This document shows, piece by piece, positions 48,499 to 56,484 of a stretch of DNA of 64,000 nucleotides. The number at the start of each line of letters is the position of its first letter. Positions within the stretch are counted from its first letter, which is position 1. Source of the DNA: Paraburkholderia heleia NBRC 101817 (GTDB taxonomy: Bacteria; Pseudomonadota; Gammaproteobacteria; Burkholderiales; Burkholderiaceae); assembly GCF_000739775.1 (NCBI RefSeq), contig NZ_BBJH01000025.1, forward strand, positions 62,001 to 126,000, written 5' to 3'. The notes beneath the pieces are model-generated. The model was not told where the DNA came from, made no database searches, and saw only the letters and a program-made list of their open reading frames with translations. The position numbers and the translations under genes are program-made.

Positions 48499-49926
48499 AT
48501 GAGAACCCTCGACAACTCTATCGGCCATCGCGGCGGCGCCGCCATGTACGAGCCGCTCAGCGACGCAACCGGTGGGGCCCCCACGCGCGGATCGATCATC
48601 GCGCGGCTCGAACGGCTGCCGACCAACGCCATGCTGGTGCGCGCACGTATCCTCATCGGCCTTGCCACGTTCTTCGACGGCTTCGACGTGATCGCGATCG
48701 CCGCGACGCTGCCGATCCTGATCCAGAGGTGGCATCTCACGCCGTGGGAAATCGGCTTTCTGATCGCATCGGGCTCGGTCGGGCAGTTGTTCGGCGCATT
48801 TCTGTTCCCGTGGCTCGCGCAACGCCACGGCCGCGTGCGCGCGATTGCGTGGAGCTCGGGCATCATCGGCGTGACGAGCATTGCGTGCGGCTTTGCGCCG
48901 AGCTTCGCCGTGTTCGCAGCGCTGCGCGTGGTGCAGGGCCTGGGCCTCGGCGGCGAGTTGCCCGTGGCCGCGACGTATATCAACGAGGTCAGTCGCGCTC
49001 ATGGCCGCGGACGTTTCGTTCTCCTTTACGAGATCGTATTCCCGGTCGGCCTGCTCGCTTCGAATGCGCTGGGCGCGTGGCTCGTGCCGCGCTTCGGCTG
49101 GCAGATCATGTACTTCATCGGTGGAATGCCGCTCGTGCTGTTCTTCGTGCTGCGCAAGCTCGTGCCCGAGTCGCCGCGCTGGCTGGCGGAATGCGCACGC
49201 GTGCAGGAAGCGGATCGCGCCGTGAGCGCGTTCGAGCGTACCGCGAAAGGTCCGCTCGCACCGCTCACGAACGTGGCTGAATTCGATGCGCTCGTTGCGC
49301 GCCACCCCAGGCGCAGCGTGAAGGATCTGTTCGGGCCCGCGTATCGCAAGCGCACGCTCGCCGTGGCGATGCTCTGGATTACCTGCGGTTTCATTCAGTA
49401 CGGGCTGTCGACCTGGTTGCCCACGATCTATCGCAACGTCTATCACGCACCCCTGCAACTCGCGCTCAATCTCGCCGTCGCGGCCTCGGTGCTCGGCGTG
49501 CTCGGTTCTCTCGCCTGCGCACTGCTGGTCGACATGGTGGGCCGCAAACCCGTGATCAACGTCTCCTTCGTGCTGTGTGCGATTTCTCTCGCGCTGGCCG
49601 GCGTGTGCCACGCGATGTCGGTCTACGTGGTCGCGACGTTTTGCGCGCTGGCGCTCGGCCTGCTCGCCAGCGGTTTCATCACCGCTTATGTCTACACGCC
49701 CGAGTTGTACCCCACGAGCATCCGTGCGCTGGGCTGCGGTGTGGGCGGCGCGTGGCTTAAGGTGGCCGCTATCTTTGCACCGACGATAGTGTCGAAGACG
49801 ATGATCGGCGGCAATCTCGACGTGGCGTTCTATATTCTCGCCGCCGTGCCATTCCTTGCGGCCGTGACGGTGCATTTTCTCGGTATCGAGACGAAGGGGA
49901 AGGTGCTCGAGCAGCTGGAGGCGTGA
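48499..49926 (+). CDS. MFS transporter, AAHS/sugar porter-like
   Basis: A 475-residue MFS transporter with about 12 helices. Motifs FFDGFDVIAIAATLPI (TM1), RHGRVRAIAWSS (loop 2-3), GLGLGGELPVAATYINEV (TM4-5) and PESPRWLAE are those of the aromatic acid:H+ symporter and sugar-porter branches. An aromatic acid substrate suits the cluster. The ATG at 48499 is a choice; an ATG at 48544 gives a shorter cytoplasmic tail. It is 38 bases past the reductase and is the last gene of the operon. No clear terminator follows. Confidence 0.86.
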   Translation: MRTLDNSIGHRGGAAMYEPLSDATGGAPTRGSIIARLERLPTNAMLVRARILIGLATFFDGFDVIAIAATLPILIQRWHLTPWEIGFLIASGSVGQLFGAFLFPWLAQRHGRVRAIAWSSGIIGVTSIACGFAPSFAVFAALRVVQGLGLGGELPVAATYINEVSRAHGRGRFVLLYEIVFPVGLLASNALGAWLVPRFGWQIMYFIGGMPLVLFFVLRKLVPESPRWLAECARVQEADRAVSAFERTAKGPLAPLTNVAEFDALVARHPRRSVKDLFGPAYRKRTLAVAMLWITCGFIQYGLSTWLPTIYRNVYHAPLQLALNLAVAASVLGVLGSLACALLVDMVGRKPVINVSFVLCAISLALAGVCHAMSVYVVATFCALALGLLASGFITAYVYTPELYPTSIRALGCGVGGAWLKVAAIFAPTIVSKTMIGGNLDVAFYILAAVPFLAAVTVHFLGIETKGKVLEQLEA

Positions 49927-50151
49927 GCGGCAGGGCGTGCCTGCACGTCTTGCATGCCGCCCGAAATGGTTCAAGGGCCTCTCCTGTGGCGAGGTGAGCT
50001 GGGTCGAAAAGCACGGTGCGTATCCTTCCAGCACTTTCACGATAGCACCGAGGCGGTTTAATCATTTCCGGCCTGGATACCTCTTTTCCGATGTTATGAA
50101 TCGCAAGATGCGACGTATTGGATTGAGCGCATCGATGCGCGTGCGACGCGT

Positions 50152-51015
50152 TCACAACAGCGGCAGCGTGAGCCGGATGTGCTCGGCAAAGGCCGCCGTG
50201 AGGAGCGAGGGCCGCTTGCGCCCGAACTTTATCGTGATCCCGACGGCGGGCAAGGGCGGCAGCGCGGGGTCGCCATTGAGAATGGCCAGATCCGGCGGAA
50301 CGGCCGTTTGCGTCATGACGGCGAACGCCTGGCCCGAACGCACGAGCGCGGTCAGCCCGGCGAGGCTGCTGCTCGCATACGCGACGCGATAGGCCCTGCC
50401 CGTGCGCTCCAGCGCCTCGCAGGCCGCGATGTGGTCGAGCGTATCGGGATCGGAGAGCGCGAGGGGCAGCGGATCGAAGTGGGAGGCGTCGAGTTCGGGC
50501 GAGCCGATCCAGACCAGTTGCTCGCGCCGGATGATTTCGTCGTCCGTGCCGCGGGCGGTCAAAGGCAGCGACACCATGGCGAGGTCGACCGCGCGCTTGT
50601 CGAGTTGTTCGACAAGGCGCGGCGTGGGCACGCATACGACTTCCACGAGCGCATGGGGATGCTGGCTCGAAAACTGCCGCAGCAAAGAGGGGAGGAACAC
50701 GGCGGCATAGTCGTCCGGGCAGCCGAAGCGGATGGTTCCCGACAGGCCCGTGCCGCACAGGTCGGCCATCGCTTCGTCGTGCAGGCGCAGCATGCGCTGG
50801 GCATGGACCAGCAGGCGCTCGCCGGGGTGGGTCAGCGCGACACCGCGGCCGGTGCGCTGAAACAGCGGCTGATCGACGATCTCCTCGAGCCGCTTGATCT
50901 GCTGGCTCAGCGCCGACTGGGTGCGGCCCACGCGTTCGGCTGCACGGCTGAGCGAGCGCACCTCTGCAATGACCGCGAACGAACGCAGCAGATCGATTTC
51001 CAGCGGACGGCTCAC
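50152..51015 (-). CDS. dgdR: LysR-family regulator of dgdA
   Basis: A 287-residue LysR regulator. HTH at residues 1-60 (LRSFAVIAEVRSLSRAAERVGRTQSALSQQIKRLEE), with the effector domain after it. It is divergent from dgdA with 104 bases between start codons, the layout described for DgdR in Burkholderia cepacia, where it represses dgdA until 2-methylalanine is present. GTG 51015 is chosen because GAGAGG lies 8 bases upstream; an ATG at 51042 would add nine residues but has no ribosome-binding site. Confidence 0.88.
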   Translation of the reverse strand: MSRPLEIDLLRSFAVIAEVRSLSRAAERVGRTQSALSQQIKRLEEIVDQPLFQRTGRGVALTHPGERLLVHAQRMLRLHDEAMADLCGTGLSGTIRFGCPDDYAAVFLPSLLRQFSSQHPHALVEVVCVPTPRLVEQLDKRAVDLAMVSLPLTARGTDDEIIRREQLVWIGSPELDASHFDPLPLALSDPDTLDHIAACEALERTGRAYRVAYASSSLAGLTALVRSGQAFAVMTQTAVPPDLAILNGDPALPPLPAVGITIKFGRKRPSLLTAAFAEHIRLTLPLL

Positions 51016-51036
51016 GATATTAGCCTCTCTTCTAGC

Positions 51037-51064
51037 TTGCATAAGAACTATTCGATTCTATAAA
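51037..51064 (+). promoter_or_regulatory. Candidate promoter of dgdA
   Basis: TTGCAT (51037-51042) and TATAAA (51059-51064), 16 bases apart, 56 bases before the dgdA start and overlapping the divergent dgdR start region, where DgdR would be expected to bind. Confidence 0.45.
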
Positions 51065-51119
51065 ACCAGAGCGCCGACTAGACTGCAAGAAAAACCCGCC
51101 ACCCGAAAAGGAGAAGCCC

Positions 51120-52421
51120 GTGTCCAGAAACGACGACGAACAGTTTTGGCGCAACGCGCGGCAGCACCTGATCCGCTATGGCGGCACGTTCGAGCCGATG
51201 ATCATCGAGCGCGCCCAGGGCAGCTTCGTCTACGACGCCGACGGCCGCCCGATTCTCGACTTCACCTCGGGACAGATGAGCGCCGTGCTGGGCCATAGCC
51301 ACCCCGAAATCGTCGCGGTCATCAACGAATACGCGGGCAAGCTGGACCACCTGTTCAGCGGCATGCTCTCGCGGCCCGTGGTCGAGCTGGCAACGCGCCT
51401 GGCCGACGTCACGCCTGCCGGGCTCGACCGGGCGCTGTTGTTGAGCACCGGCGCGGAGTCGAACGAGGCTGCCATCCGCATGGCGAAGCTCGTCACGGGC
51501 AAATTCGAGATCGTGGGCTTTGCGCAGTCGTGGCACGGCATGACGGGCGGCGCGGCTTCGGCAACCTATAGCGCGGGACGCAAGGGCGTGGGTCCCGCAG
51601 CGGTGGGATCGTATGCGATTCCCGCGCCGTTCACGTACCGGCCGCGCTTCGAGCGCAACGGGCGATACGATTACCTCGCGGAACTCGATTACGCATTCGA
51701 TCTCATCGACCGCCAGTCCAGCGGCAATCTCGCGGCCTTCATCGCGGAGCCGATCCTGAGTTCGGGCGGCATCATCGAACTGCCGCCGGGGTATATGGCG
51801 GCGCTCAAGCGCAAATGCGAAGAGCGCAGCATGCTGCTGATTCTGGACGAGGCGCAAACGGGCGTTGGGCGCACCGGGATGATGTTTGCGTGCGAGCACG
51901 ACGGCGTGACGCCCGACATTCTCACGCTCTCCAAGACGCTCGGCGCGGGCTTGCCGCTCGCGGCCGTGGTGACGTCCGCGCAGATCGAGGAGGCGGCGCA
52001 CGAACGGGGCTTCCTGTTCTACACGACGCATGTGTCCGATCCGCTTCCCGCCGCAGTCGGCCTGCGCGTGCTGGACGTGGTGCAACGTGACGGACTCGTT
52101 GCGCGCGCAAACATCATGGGCGATCGATTGAGGCGCGGGCTGCTGGACCTGATGGAGCGCTTCGCATGCGTCGGCGACATTCGGGGGCGCGGCCTGCTGC
52201 TGGGTCTGGAGGTCGTCAAGGACCGCAGCACGAAGGAGCCCGCCGACGGGCTCGGCGCGAAGATCACGCGCGAATGCATGAAGCTCGGACTCAGCATGAA
52301 CATCGTGCAGCTGCCAGGCATGGGCGGCGTGTTCCGCATCGCGCCGCCGCTGACCGTGAGCGAGCAGGAGATCGATCTCGGCGTGAAACTGCTGGGGCAG
52401 GCAATCGAACGTTCGCTCTGA
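51120..52421 (+). CDS. dgdA: 2,2-dialkylglycine decarboxylase (pyruvate)
   Basis: A 433-residue PLP enzyme of the class III aminotransferase family. It decarboxylates 2,2-dialkylglycines such as 2-methylalanine and transfers the amino group to pyruvate, giving alanine. The PLP lysine is K272 in SKTLGAG, with LILDEAQTGVGRTG just before. Long blocks agree with the B. cepacia enzyme as I remember it (FTSGQMSAVLGHSHPEI; ESNEAAIRMAKLVTG). GTG 51120 has AAAAGGAG 6 bases upstream and gives the family start MSRNDDEQFW. It is divergent from dgdR. Confidence 0.95.
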   Translation: MSRNDDEQFWRNARQHLIRYGGTFEPMIIERAQGSFVYDADGRPILDFTSGQMSAVLGHSHPEIVAVINEYAGKLDHLFSGMLSRPVVELATRLADVTPAGLDRALLLSTGAESNEAAIRMAKLVTGKFEIVGFAQSWHGMTGGAASATYSAGRKGVGPAAVGSYAIPAPFTYRPRFERNGRYDYLAELDYAFDLIDRQSSGNLAAFIAEPILSSGGIIELPPGYMAALKRKCEERSMLLILDEAQTGVGRTGMMFACEHDGVTPDILTLSKTLGAGLPLAAVVTSAQIEEAAHERGFLFYTTHVSDPLPAAVGLRVLDVVQRDGLVARANIMGDRLRRGLLDLMERFACVGDIRGRGLLLGLEVVKDRSTKEPADGLGAKITRECMKLGLSMNIVQLPGMGGVFRIAPPLTVSEQEIDLGVKLLGQAIERSL

Positions 52422-52425
52422 GGTT

Positions 52426-52462
52426 CCGGGTCATCGCGGCTAGGTCTTGCCGCGCGACCCGG
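52426..52462. terminator. Stem-loop between convergent dgdA and the Lrp gene
   Basis: Two stacked stems: CCGGGTC (52426-52432) with GACCCGG (52456-52462), and inside them GCGGC (52436-52440) with GCCGC (52449-52453). There is no T-run. It overlaps the 3' end of the Lrp-type gene. Confidence 0.4.
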
Positions 52463-52910
52463 CCGGGACCGCCTGAGGGCGCGTGAGCGCACGCGCGGCG
52501 AGCGGCGTGGACATGACGATGGACGTGCGCGTTTCGCCGTAAAGGTTGATCCGCTGGATCAGGCGCTCCAGATCGGCCACGCTCGTTGCGACGAGGCGAA
52601 TGACGTAAGAGTCCGCGCCCGTGACGTGATGGCATTCGAGCACCTCGGCAATCGTGCCGAGCAGCTTGAGAAACTTCGCCTTCGCGGACTGGGGCACCGT
52701 AATGCCGATCAGGGCGCAGATCGGATAGCCGGCCGCAGCCGGATTCACGCGTGCCGTATAGCCCTCGATCACGCCGGCATCTTCGAGACGTCTCACTCGC
52801 TCCGTGACCGCCGGCACCGAGAGATGCACGCGGCGCGCAAGCTCGGTATAGGTCACGCGGCCGCTCTCCTGCAGCAGCGCCAGAATATTCCAGTCCAGAT
52901 CGTCCATCAT
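52440..52910 (-). CDS. Lrp/AsnC-family transcriptional regulator
   Basis: A 156-residue Lrp/AsnC protein: HTH at about residues 1-55 (DDLDWNILALLQESGRVTYTELARRVHLSVPAVTERVRRLEDAGVI), then the RAM ligand domain (about 70-145; GIT, HHVTGADSYVIRL). It is divergent from a LysE/RhtB exporter gene, a common pair in which the regulator senses an amino acid and induces its export. The start at 52910 (first of two adjacent ATGs) begins the HTH; there is no clear ribosome-binding site. Confidence 0.88.
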   Translation of the reverse strand: MMDDLDWNILALLQESGRVTYTELARRVHLSVPAVTERVRRLEDAGVIEGYTARVNPAAAGYPICALIGITVPQSAKAKFLKLLGTIAEVLECHHVTGADSYVIRLVATSVADLERLIQRINLYGETRTSIVMSTPLAARALTRPQAVPAGSRGKT

Positions 52911-53023
52911 GGCGAAATGTTTAAGGTGAAATGGCAATTCTCCCTTAAATCTGCGCTTCTGCGCATCATCTTCGCGGTCTACGATAGTCACTCAGGGAAC
53001 ATTCATCGCGGGGGAGAGGGGAC

Positions 53024-53674
53024 ATGCTGTTCGTCAAAGCGGTGACGATAGGATTTTGCATCGCCGCACCCGTCGGGGCCATCGGCATGCTGTGCATCCA
53101 GCGCAGCCTGAGCCGCGGCTTCTGCTCCGGGTTCGCAACCGGCATGGGCGCCGCGTGCGCGGATGCGTTTTACGGCTTGCTCGGCGCGCTCGGGGTGGCG
53201 GGTATCGTCGCGGCCCTGCCTATGCTGACGGTGGTGTTGAAGGCGGCGGGCGGGGCGTTTCTGGTGTGGATGGCGTGGACCATCGCGCGCGAGTCGCCGC
53301 GCGCGCCGGCCGCCGTGCAGGAAAACTTGCGCGCGCCTGTCACGCGTGACTTCCTCACGACCTTTGCACTGACGCTCTCGAACCCCCTGACCATTTTTTC
53401 GTTCATCGCCGCTTTTGCGGCGCTCGGGCCCCTGCCTGCCATGCCAGGCGAACAGGGCGCGCCGGGATGGCCTGCGGCGGCGCCGATGGTGACCATGGTG
53501 ACGGGCGTGTTCGCGGGTTCGGCCGTGTGGTGGTTGTTCCTGAGCGGCGTGACCTCCTCGTTGCGTACCAGGCTGCCGCTCGCGTTCACGCGCGGCATCT
53601 CCATTTTTTCCGCAGTAGCGATTGCCGCGTTTGGCGTCGTTCAGATGGTGACGGGTCTCGCGCGACTCGCTTAA
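53024..53674 (+). CDS. LysE/RhtB-family amino-acid exporter
   Basis: A 216-residue inner-membrane exporter with about six helices. The N-terminus IGFCIAAPVGAIGMLCIQRSLSRGFCSGFATGMGAACADAFYG (residues about 9-51) and TLSNPLTIFSFIAAFAALG (about 122-140) are characteristic of the LysE family, which expels amino acids. It is divergent from the Lrp-type gene. GGGGAGAGGGGAC precedes the ATG at 53024. It is convergent with the ChaC-type gene, whose stop overlaps its own by 4 bases. Confidence 0.9.
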   Translation: MLFVKAVTIGFCIAAPVGAIGMLCIQRSLSRGFCSGFATGMGAACADAFYGLLGALGVAGIVAALPMLTVVLKAAGGAFLVWMAWTIARESPRAPAAVQENLRAPVTRDFLTTFALTLSNPLTIFSFIAAFAALGPLPAMPGEQGAPGWPAAAPMVTMVTGVFAGSAVWWLFLSGVTSSLRTRLPLAFTRGISIFSAVAIAAFGVVQMVTGLARLA

Positions 53675-54333
53675 TACGTCGTTTCGAAACGTTCGAGGGC
53701 TTGCGCCACTTCCTCGATGTAGGCGTCGGTCATCGCGCAGTCGGCAAGCGCCTGTCTGAGCTGGAACACATATTCCGCGTTGCTGCCGAGCGGCCCATGA
53801 GCCTGGGCAATTGCGCGCGCGACAGTCGCAGGGCTCGAATCGGCCTCGTATTGTCGCGGGCAGGTGCTCGCCACGAACGCGAGCGCGTGCCGCGTCTCTC
53901 CCGTGGTGAGCGTGACGGCGGTCCAGGCCGGCGTATAAGCGCCCGTGAGCATCTCGCGGGTCCAGAGAATGTGAAGCTCTTCGTCGAGCGTGGCGGCATC
54001 GAGCCGCAGCACCACGCCTTGCGTATGGCCGCCGCGCTCCAGCGCGAGCATGCGCCCGGGGCGCTGCGGCGTGCCGCGCCCGCCGAACAGGCGAATGCAA
54101 AAGCTCCGGCGCCAGCCATGCAGCGTGGCGCTCGCGCGCCGGTCGAAGTGTGAGAGCGGATTCCACATGAGCGACCCGTAGCCGAATACCCAGACTTCCT
54201 CGCCGGCGGGGCGCTTCGCCATCGTTTCGGCGAGCGACTGGTCGATTTGGGTCTGCGTCCAGAGAATTTCCGGAGGGAGATGGCTGAAACTCTCGAGAAA
54301 CGCGCCGGAGCGAATGGCGTCTCTGTTTAGCAT
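53671..54333 (-). CDS. chaC: Gamma-glutamylcyclotransferase, ChaC-like
   Basis: A 220-residue ChaC-type enzyme that releases 5-oxoproline from glutathione or gamma-glutamyl peptides. The N-terminal WVFGYGSLMWNP (about 48-59) is the substrate-binding signature; GWRRSFCIRLFGGRGTPQRPGRMLAL (about 74-99) follows, with the catalytic Glu expected in the DEELHILWTREML block (about 117-130). The start at 54333 is chosen because it begins the helical N-terminus of the family; no ribosome-binding site is clear. Convergent overlap of 4 bases with the LysE-type gene. Confidence 0.85.
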   Translation of the reverse strand: MLNRDAIRSGAFLESFSHLPPEILWTQTQIDQSLAETMAKRPAGEEVWVFGYGSLMWNPLSHFDRRASATLHGWRRSFCIRLFGGRGTPQRPGRMLALERGGHTQGVVLRLDAATLDEELHILWTREMLTGAYTPAWTAVTLTTGETRHALAFVASTCPRQYEADSSPATVARAIAQAHGPLGSNAEYVFQLRQALADCAMTDAYIEEVAQALERFETTY

Positions 54334-54469
54334 GGCGTTGACGGGCGGTGGGGCTACGTCACGAAGTATGCGGTCGGCGAGGGCGTGGATAAAGTGGCTG
54401 GAACGCGATGCTGCGTTCGACTGGGGACGACAATCGGGTTGCACTTGCCCCGCAGGGATGCCGCAGCCA

Positions 54470-54841
54470 TCAATCGGTCAGTGGTGCGTAGCCGAGTTCG
54501 CGCTGGTGTCGAATCGAGAGCACGATCGCGCGCGTTTCGGAGTGGGCATACAGGATCACGTGCGATCGCAGCACATATTCGCGGAAATCGGGAACATCAG
54601 CTTCGATTGCCAGACGCTTTAGCCTGTCGAGCCGCGTCTGTCCCTCAATGGTCTGCGCCGCAAGGAACTCGGCGGGGCGGCCGAGTTGCGGATGAATCAT
54701 CACGAGATCGCGGAAGCGAAAAATTTGCTCCCAAAGGTCATCCATCCGCTGCGGCGCTGACGACGAGTCCTGCTCCAACACGAATTCGCTGATCGTTTCG
54801 AGGCGCTTTTCGAACGTTTCTGCAAAATCGACCCGGATCAT
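54470..54841 (-). CDS. RelE/ParE-superfamily toxin
   Basis: A 123-residue toxin-like protein starting MIRVDFAETFEKRLETISEFV. The RelE/ParE fold is suggested by the N-terminal helices, the central LGRPAEFL, and the beta hairpin DFREYVLRSHVILYAHSETRAIVLSIRHQRELG. RelE-type toxins cut mRNA on the ribosome; ParE-type toxins poison gyrase. Which applies here is unclear. It overlaps the upstream antitoxin gene by 4 bases, the typical order for a type II system. Confidence 0.8.
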   Translation of the reverse strand: MIRVDFAETFEKRLETISEFVLEQDSSSAPQRMDDLWEQIFRFRDLVMIHPQLGRPAEFLAAQTIEGQTRLDRLKRLAIEADVPDFREYVLRSHVILYAHSETRAIVLSIRHQRELGYAPLTD

Positions 54842-55134
54842 TTGTGCGACTCAGAACGACGTCGCATCGACTCCCGAATGTCCTCCAGGGACTTTGTACG
54901 TCCGGCGAGCGCATCTTTTAGGCCCTTCTCAGCGTCTTCGATCATGATCAGCCGCCCGTACTCGGCTTCGAGGGCGTGATAGAAGTCGAGCTTTCTCGCA
55001 TCGACGAGTGCAACAAAGGCTGCGCCATTTTTCGTCAGCACCTTTTCGGCACCGGCGACTACGTCGTCCGCCAGTTCGGTGAGTCGCGCGCGTGCTTCGC
55101 TAATCGGGACGACGTCTTGGGACCGAATAGACAT
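54838..55134 (-). CDS. Phd/YefM-type antitoxin
   Basis: A 98-residue antitoxin. The N-terminal domain MSIRSQDVVPISEARARLTELADDVVAGAEKVLTKNGAAFVALVDARKLDFY is the Phd/YefM DNA-binding fold. The C-terminal part is a charged helix (SLEDIRESMRRRSESHK) that would bind and block the toxin. The start at 55134 has GAGG upstream; a longer upstream frame lacks support. A TTGACC-17-TATGTT promoter and a 12-bp palindrome lie just before it, fit for autorepression. Confidence 0.85.
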   Translation of the reverse strand: MSIRSQDVVPISEARARLTELADDVVAGAEKVLTKNGAAFVALVDARKLDFYHALEAEYGRLIMIEDAEKGLKDALAGRTKSLEDIRESMRRRSESHK

Positions 55135-55155
55135 AAACCTCTTCCCTGTACAAAA

Positions 55156-55167
55156 TTCGTTAACGAA
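55156..55167. promoter_or_regulatory. Palindromic operator of the toxin-antitoxin pair
   Basis: TTCGTTAACGAA, a perfect 12-bp palindrome placed at the predicted transcription start, 22 bases before the antitoxin ATG. A second short palindrome TGTACA is at 55147. Likely bound by the antitoxin or the complex. Confidence 0.6.
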
Positions 55168-55196
55168 AACATACACATGGGACGGCGCATGGTCAA
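55168..55196 (-). promoter_or_regulatory. Sigma-70 promoter of the toxin-antitoxin pair
   Basis: On the minus strand TTGACC (55196-55191), a 17-base spacer, then TATGTT (55173-55168). This is a good match to consensus with ideal spacing, directly before the operator palindrome. Confidence 0.65.
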
Positions 55197-55326
55197 GTCC
55201 TGCTCCGGACTTCTCCCATGGACCCGTCATCGCCGTTGTGAACACTTGGAGCGAGATCAACTCGTGCGAGGCCCGGCGAGGATCACGCCAGCCCAGGCTG
55301 CCGCTGCTGCCGCATGAATCCAGCAC

Positions 55327-56358
55327 TCAATGACCCAGACCGCTCGCCGCGATCTGCTGCTCGACATACTGCGCGAACAGCGTATGCGTGTGCGTGGTCG
55401 GGTGGAGGTCGTCGGCGAACATATAGGTCTGGTCGGCATTGGCCGAGACGTAGGTGGCTGGCGAGCAGAGCAGCGAGGTGTTATCCGGCGTTTTCGACGG
55501 GGCGCACGCCTGGGCTGTGTTGGACACGGTAAATCCGCTCGCCTGGAAGTTTGCGACGAGCTGGGTGATCCAGGTGTAGGAATCGACTTCGATTACCTTG
55601 CCCTGCAGGCCGTTCGCCTGCAGGGCGCCGTTCAATGTCGAGTCGAAGAGCTGCGAGAGCTGGGTCAGGTTCGCGCCGCCGTCGGGCGAGGTGATGCCCT
55701 TGGGCGAGAGACCGACGTTTGGCACGTTGATCACCACGACATGTGTGGCACCGGCCTGCACGATCTGCCCGACGATTTGTGCGAGCGTCGTGGCGGCAGT
55801 CTGCACGACCGTGTTGGCACCAGGCGGGTTGCCGGCGCGCAGCACGTCGTTCGCGCCTGCCCACACCAGGACGAGCTGGCCGGAGTTGAAGCTGCCGTGC
55901 GCGGAGAGATAGCTCGAAACCTGCTGATTGACCGGCATTTCGATGTTGCCGATCACGTCCGAGAGGAAGTCGTACTGGTCGGCCGGTGTGGCGACCGTGG
56001 CCCCGCCTTCTGCGTAGCCGAAGCCGCCTTGCGCGCTCAGCTTGTGATCGAGACCGACCGTGTACGCGGCGTTCAGGGTGTCCCCATAATACTGCGCGAC
56101 ATCCTGGGACCAGACCTGACCGGGGTTGGTCGTGAACCGGCCGCCGCCCACGGCGCTCGCAAGCGGCGCGTAGGTGCCGACGTCGGAAAGGCTGTCGCCG
56201 AACGAGACGACCTGCAGCTTGACGCCGCCCGCCGGCGTCGTGCCGCTGCTCGAGCCACCGCCGCTTCCGCCACCACCACCGCCGCCGCCGCAAGCCGCAA
56301 GCAGGAAAATCATTCCAGCGGAAATTGCCGCACGAATCCGGGAATCGATCGTTGCCAT
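55327..56358 (-). CDS. SGNH/GDSL-type esterase lipoprotein
   Basis: A 343-residue exported esterase. The signal ends in a lipobox LLAAC at about 19-23, followed by a polyglycine/serine tether (about 24-38). The catalytic serine is in SFGDSLSDVG (about 52-61), Gly/Asn sites in GGFGYAEGG and WAGANDVLR (about 166-174), and the Asp-His pair in DDLHPTTHTH (about 319-328). It should hydrolyse ester-linked lipids or short-chain esters at the outer membrane. GGGGG precedes the ATG at 56358. Monocistronic, just upstream of the TA pair's promoter. Confidence 0.85.
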   Translation of the reverse strand: MATIDSRIRAAISAGMIFLLAACGGGGGGGGSGGGSSSGTTPAGGVKLQVVSFGDSLSDVGTYAPLASAVGGGRFTTNPGQVWSQDVAQYYGDTLNAAYTVGLDHKLSAQGGFGYAEGGATVATPADQYDFLSDVIGNIEMPVNQQVSSYLSAHGSFNSGQLVLVWAGANDVLRAGNPPGANTVVQTAATTLAQIVGQIVQAGATHVVVINVPNVGLSPKGITSPDGGANLTQLSQLFDSTLNGALQANGLQGKVIEVDSYTWITQLVANFQASGFTVSNTAQACAPSKTPDNTSLLCSPATYVSANADQTYMFADDLHPTTHTHTLFAQYVEQQIAASGLGH

Positions 56359-56484
56359 TGTGCCCCCTTACCCGCTTGACGCGATTGCACCCGCGACCGG
56401 ATAGGGCGGGCTCAAGAAGGCAAGCAAAAAGAATGCGCGCAGCCTACAAATAGCTGACACGAGTGCCAGACGTGGCGTGAGGCG

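Noticed and set aside
33901..49926. Naming the cluster as a known pathway (phthalate, vanillate, biphenyl)
   Set aside because: The enzyme combination, in particular the ThDP and aspartate-dehydrogenase-family genes, does not match any of these as I know them.
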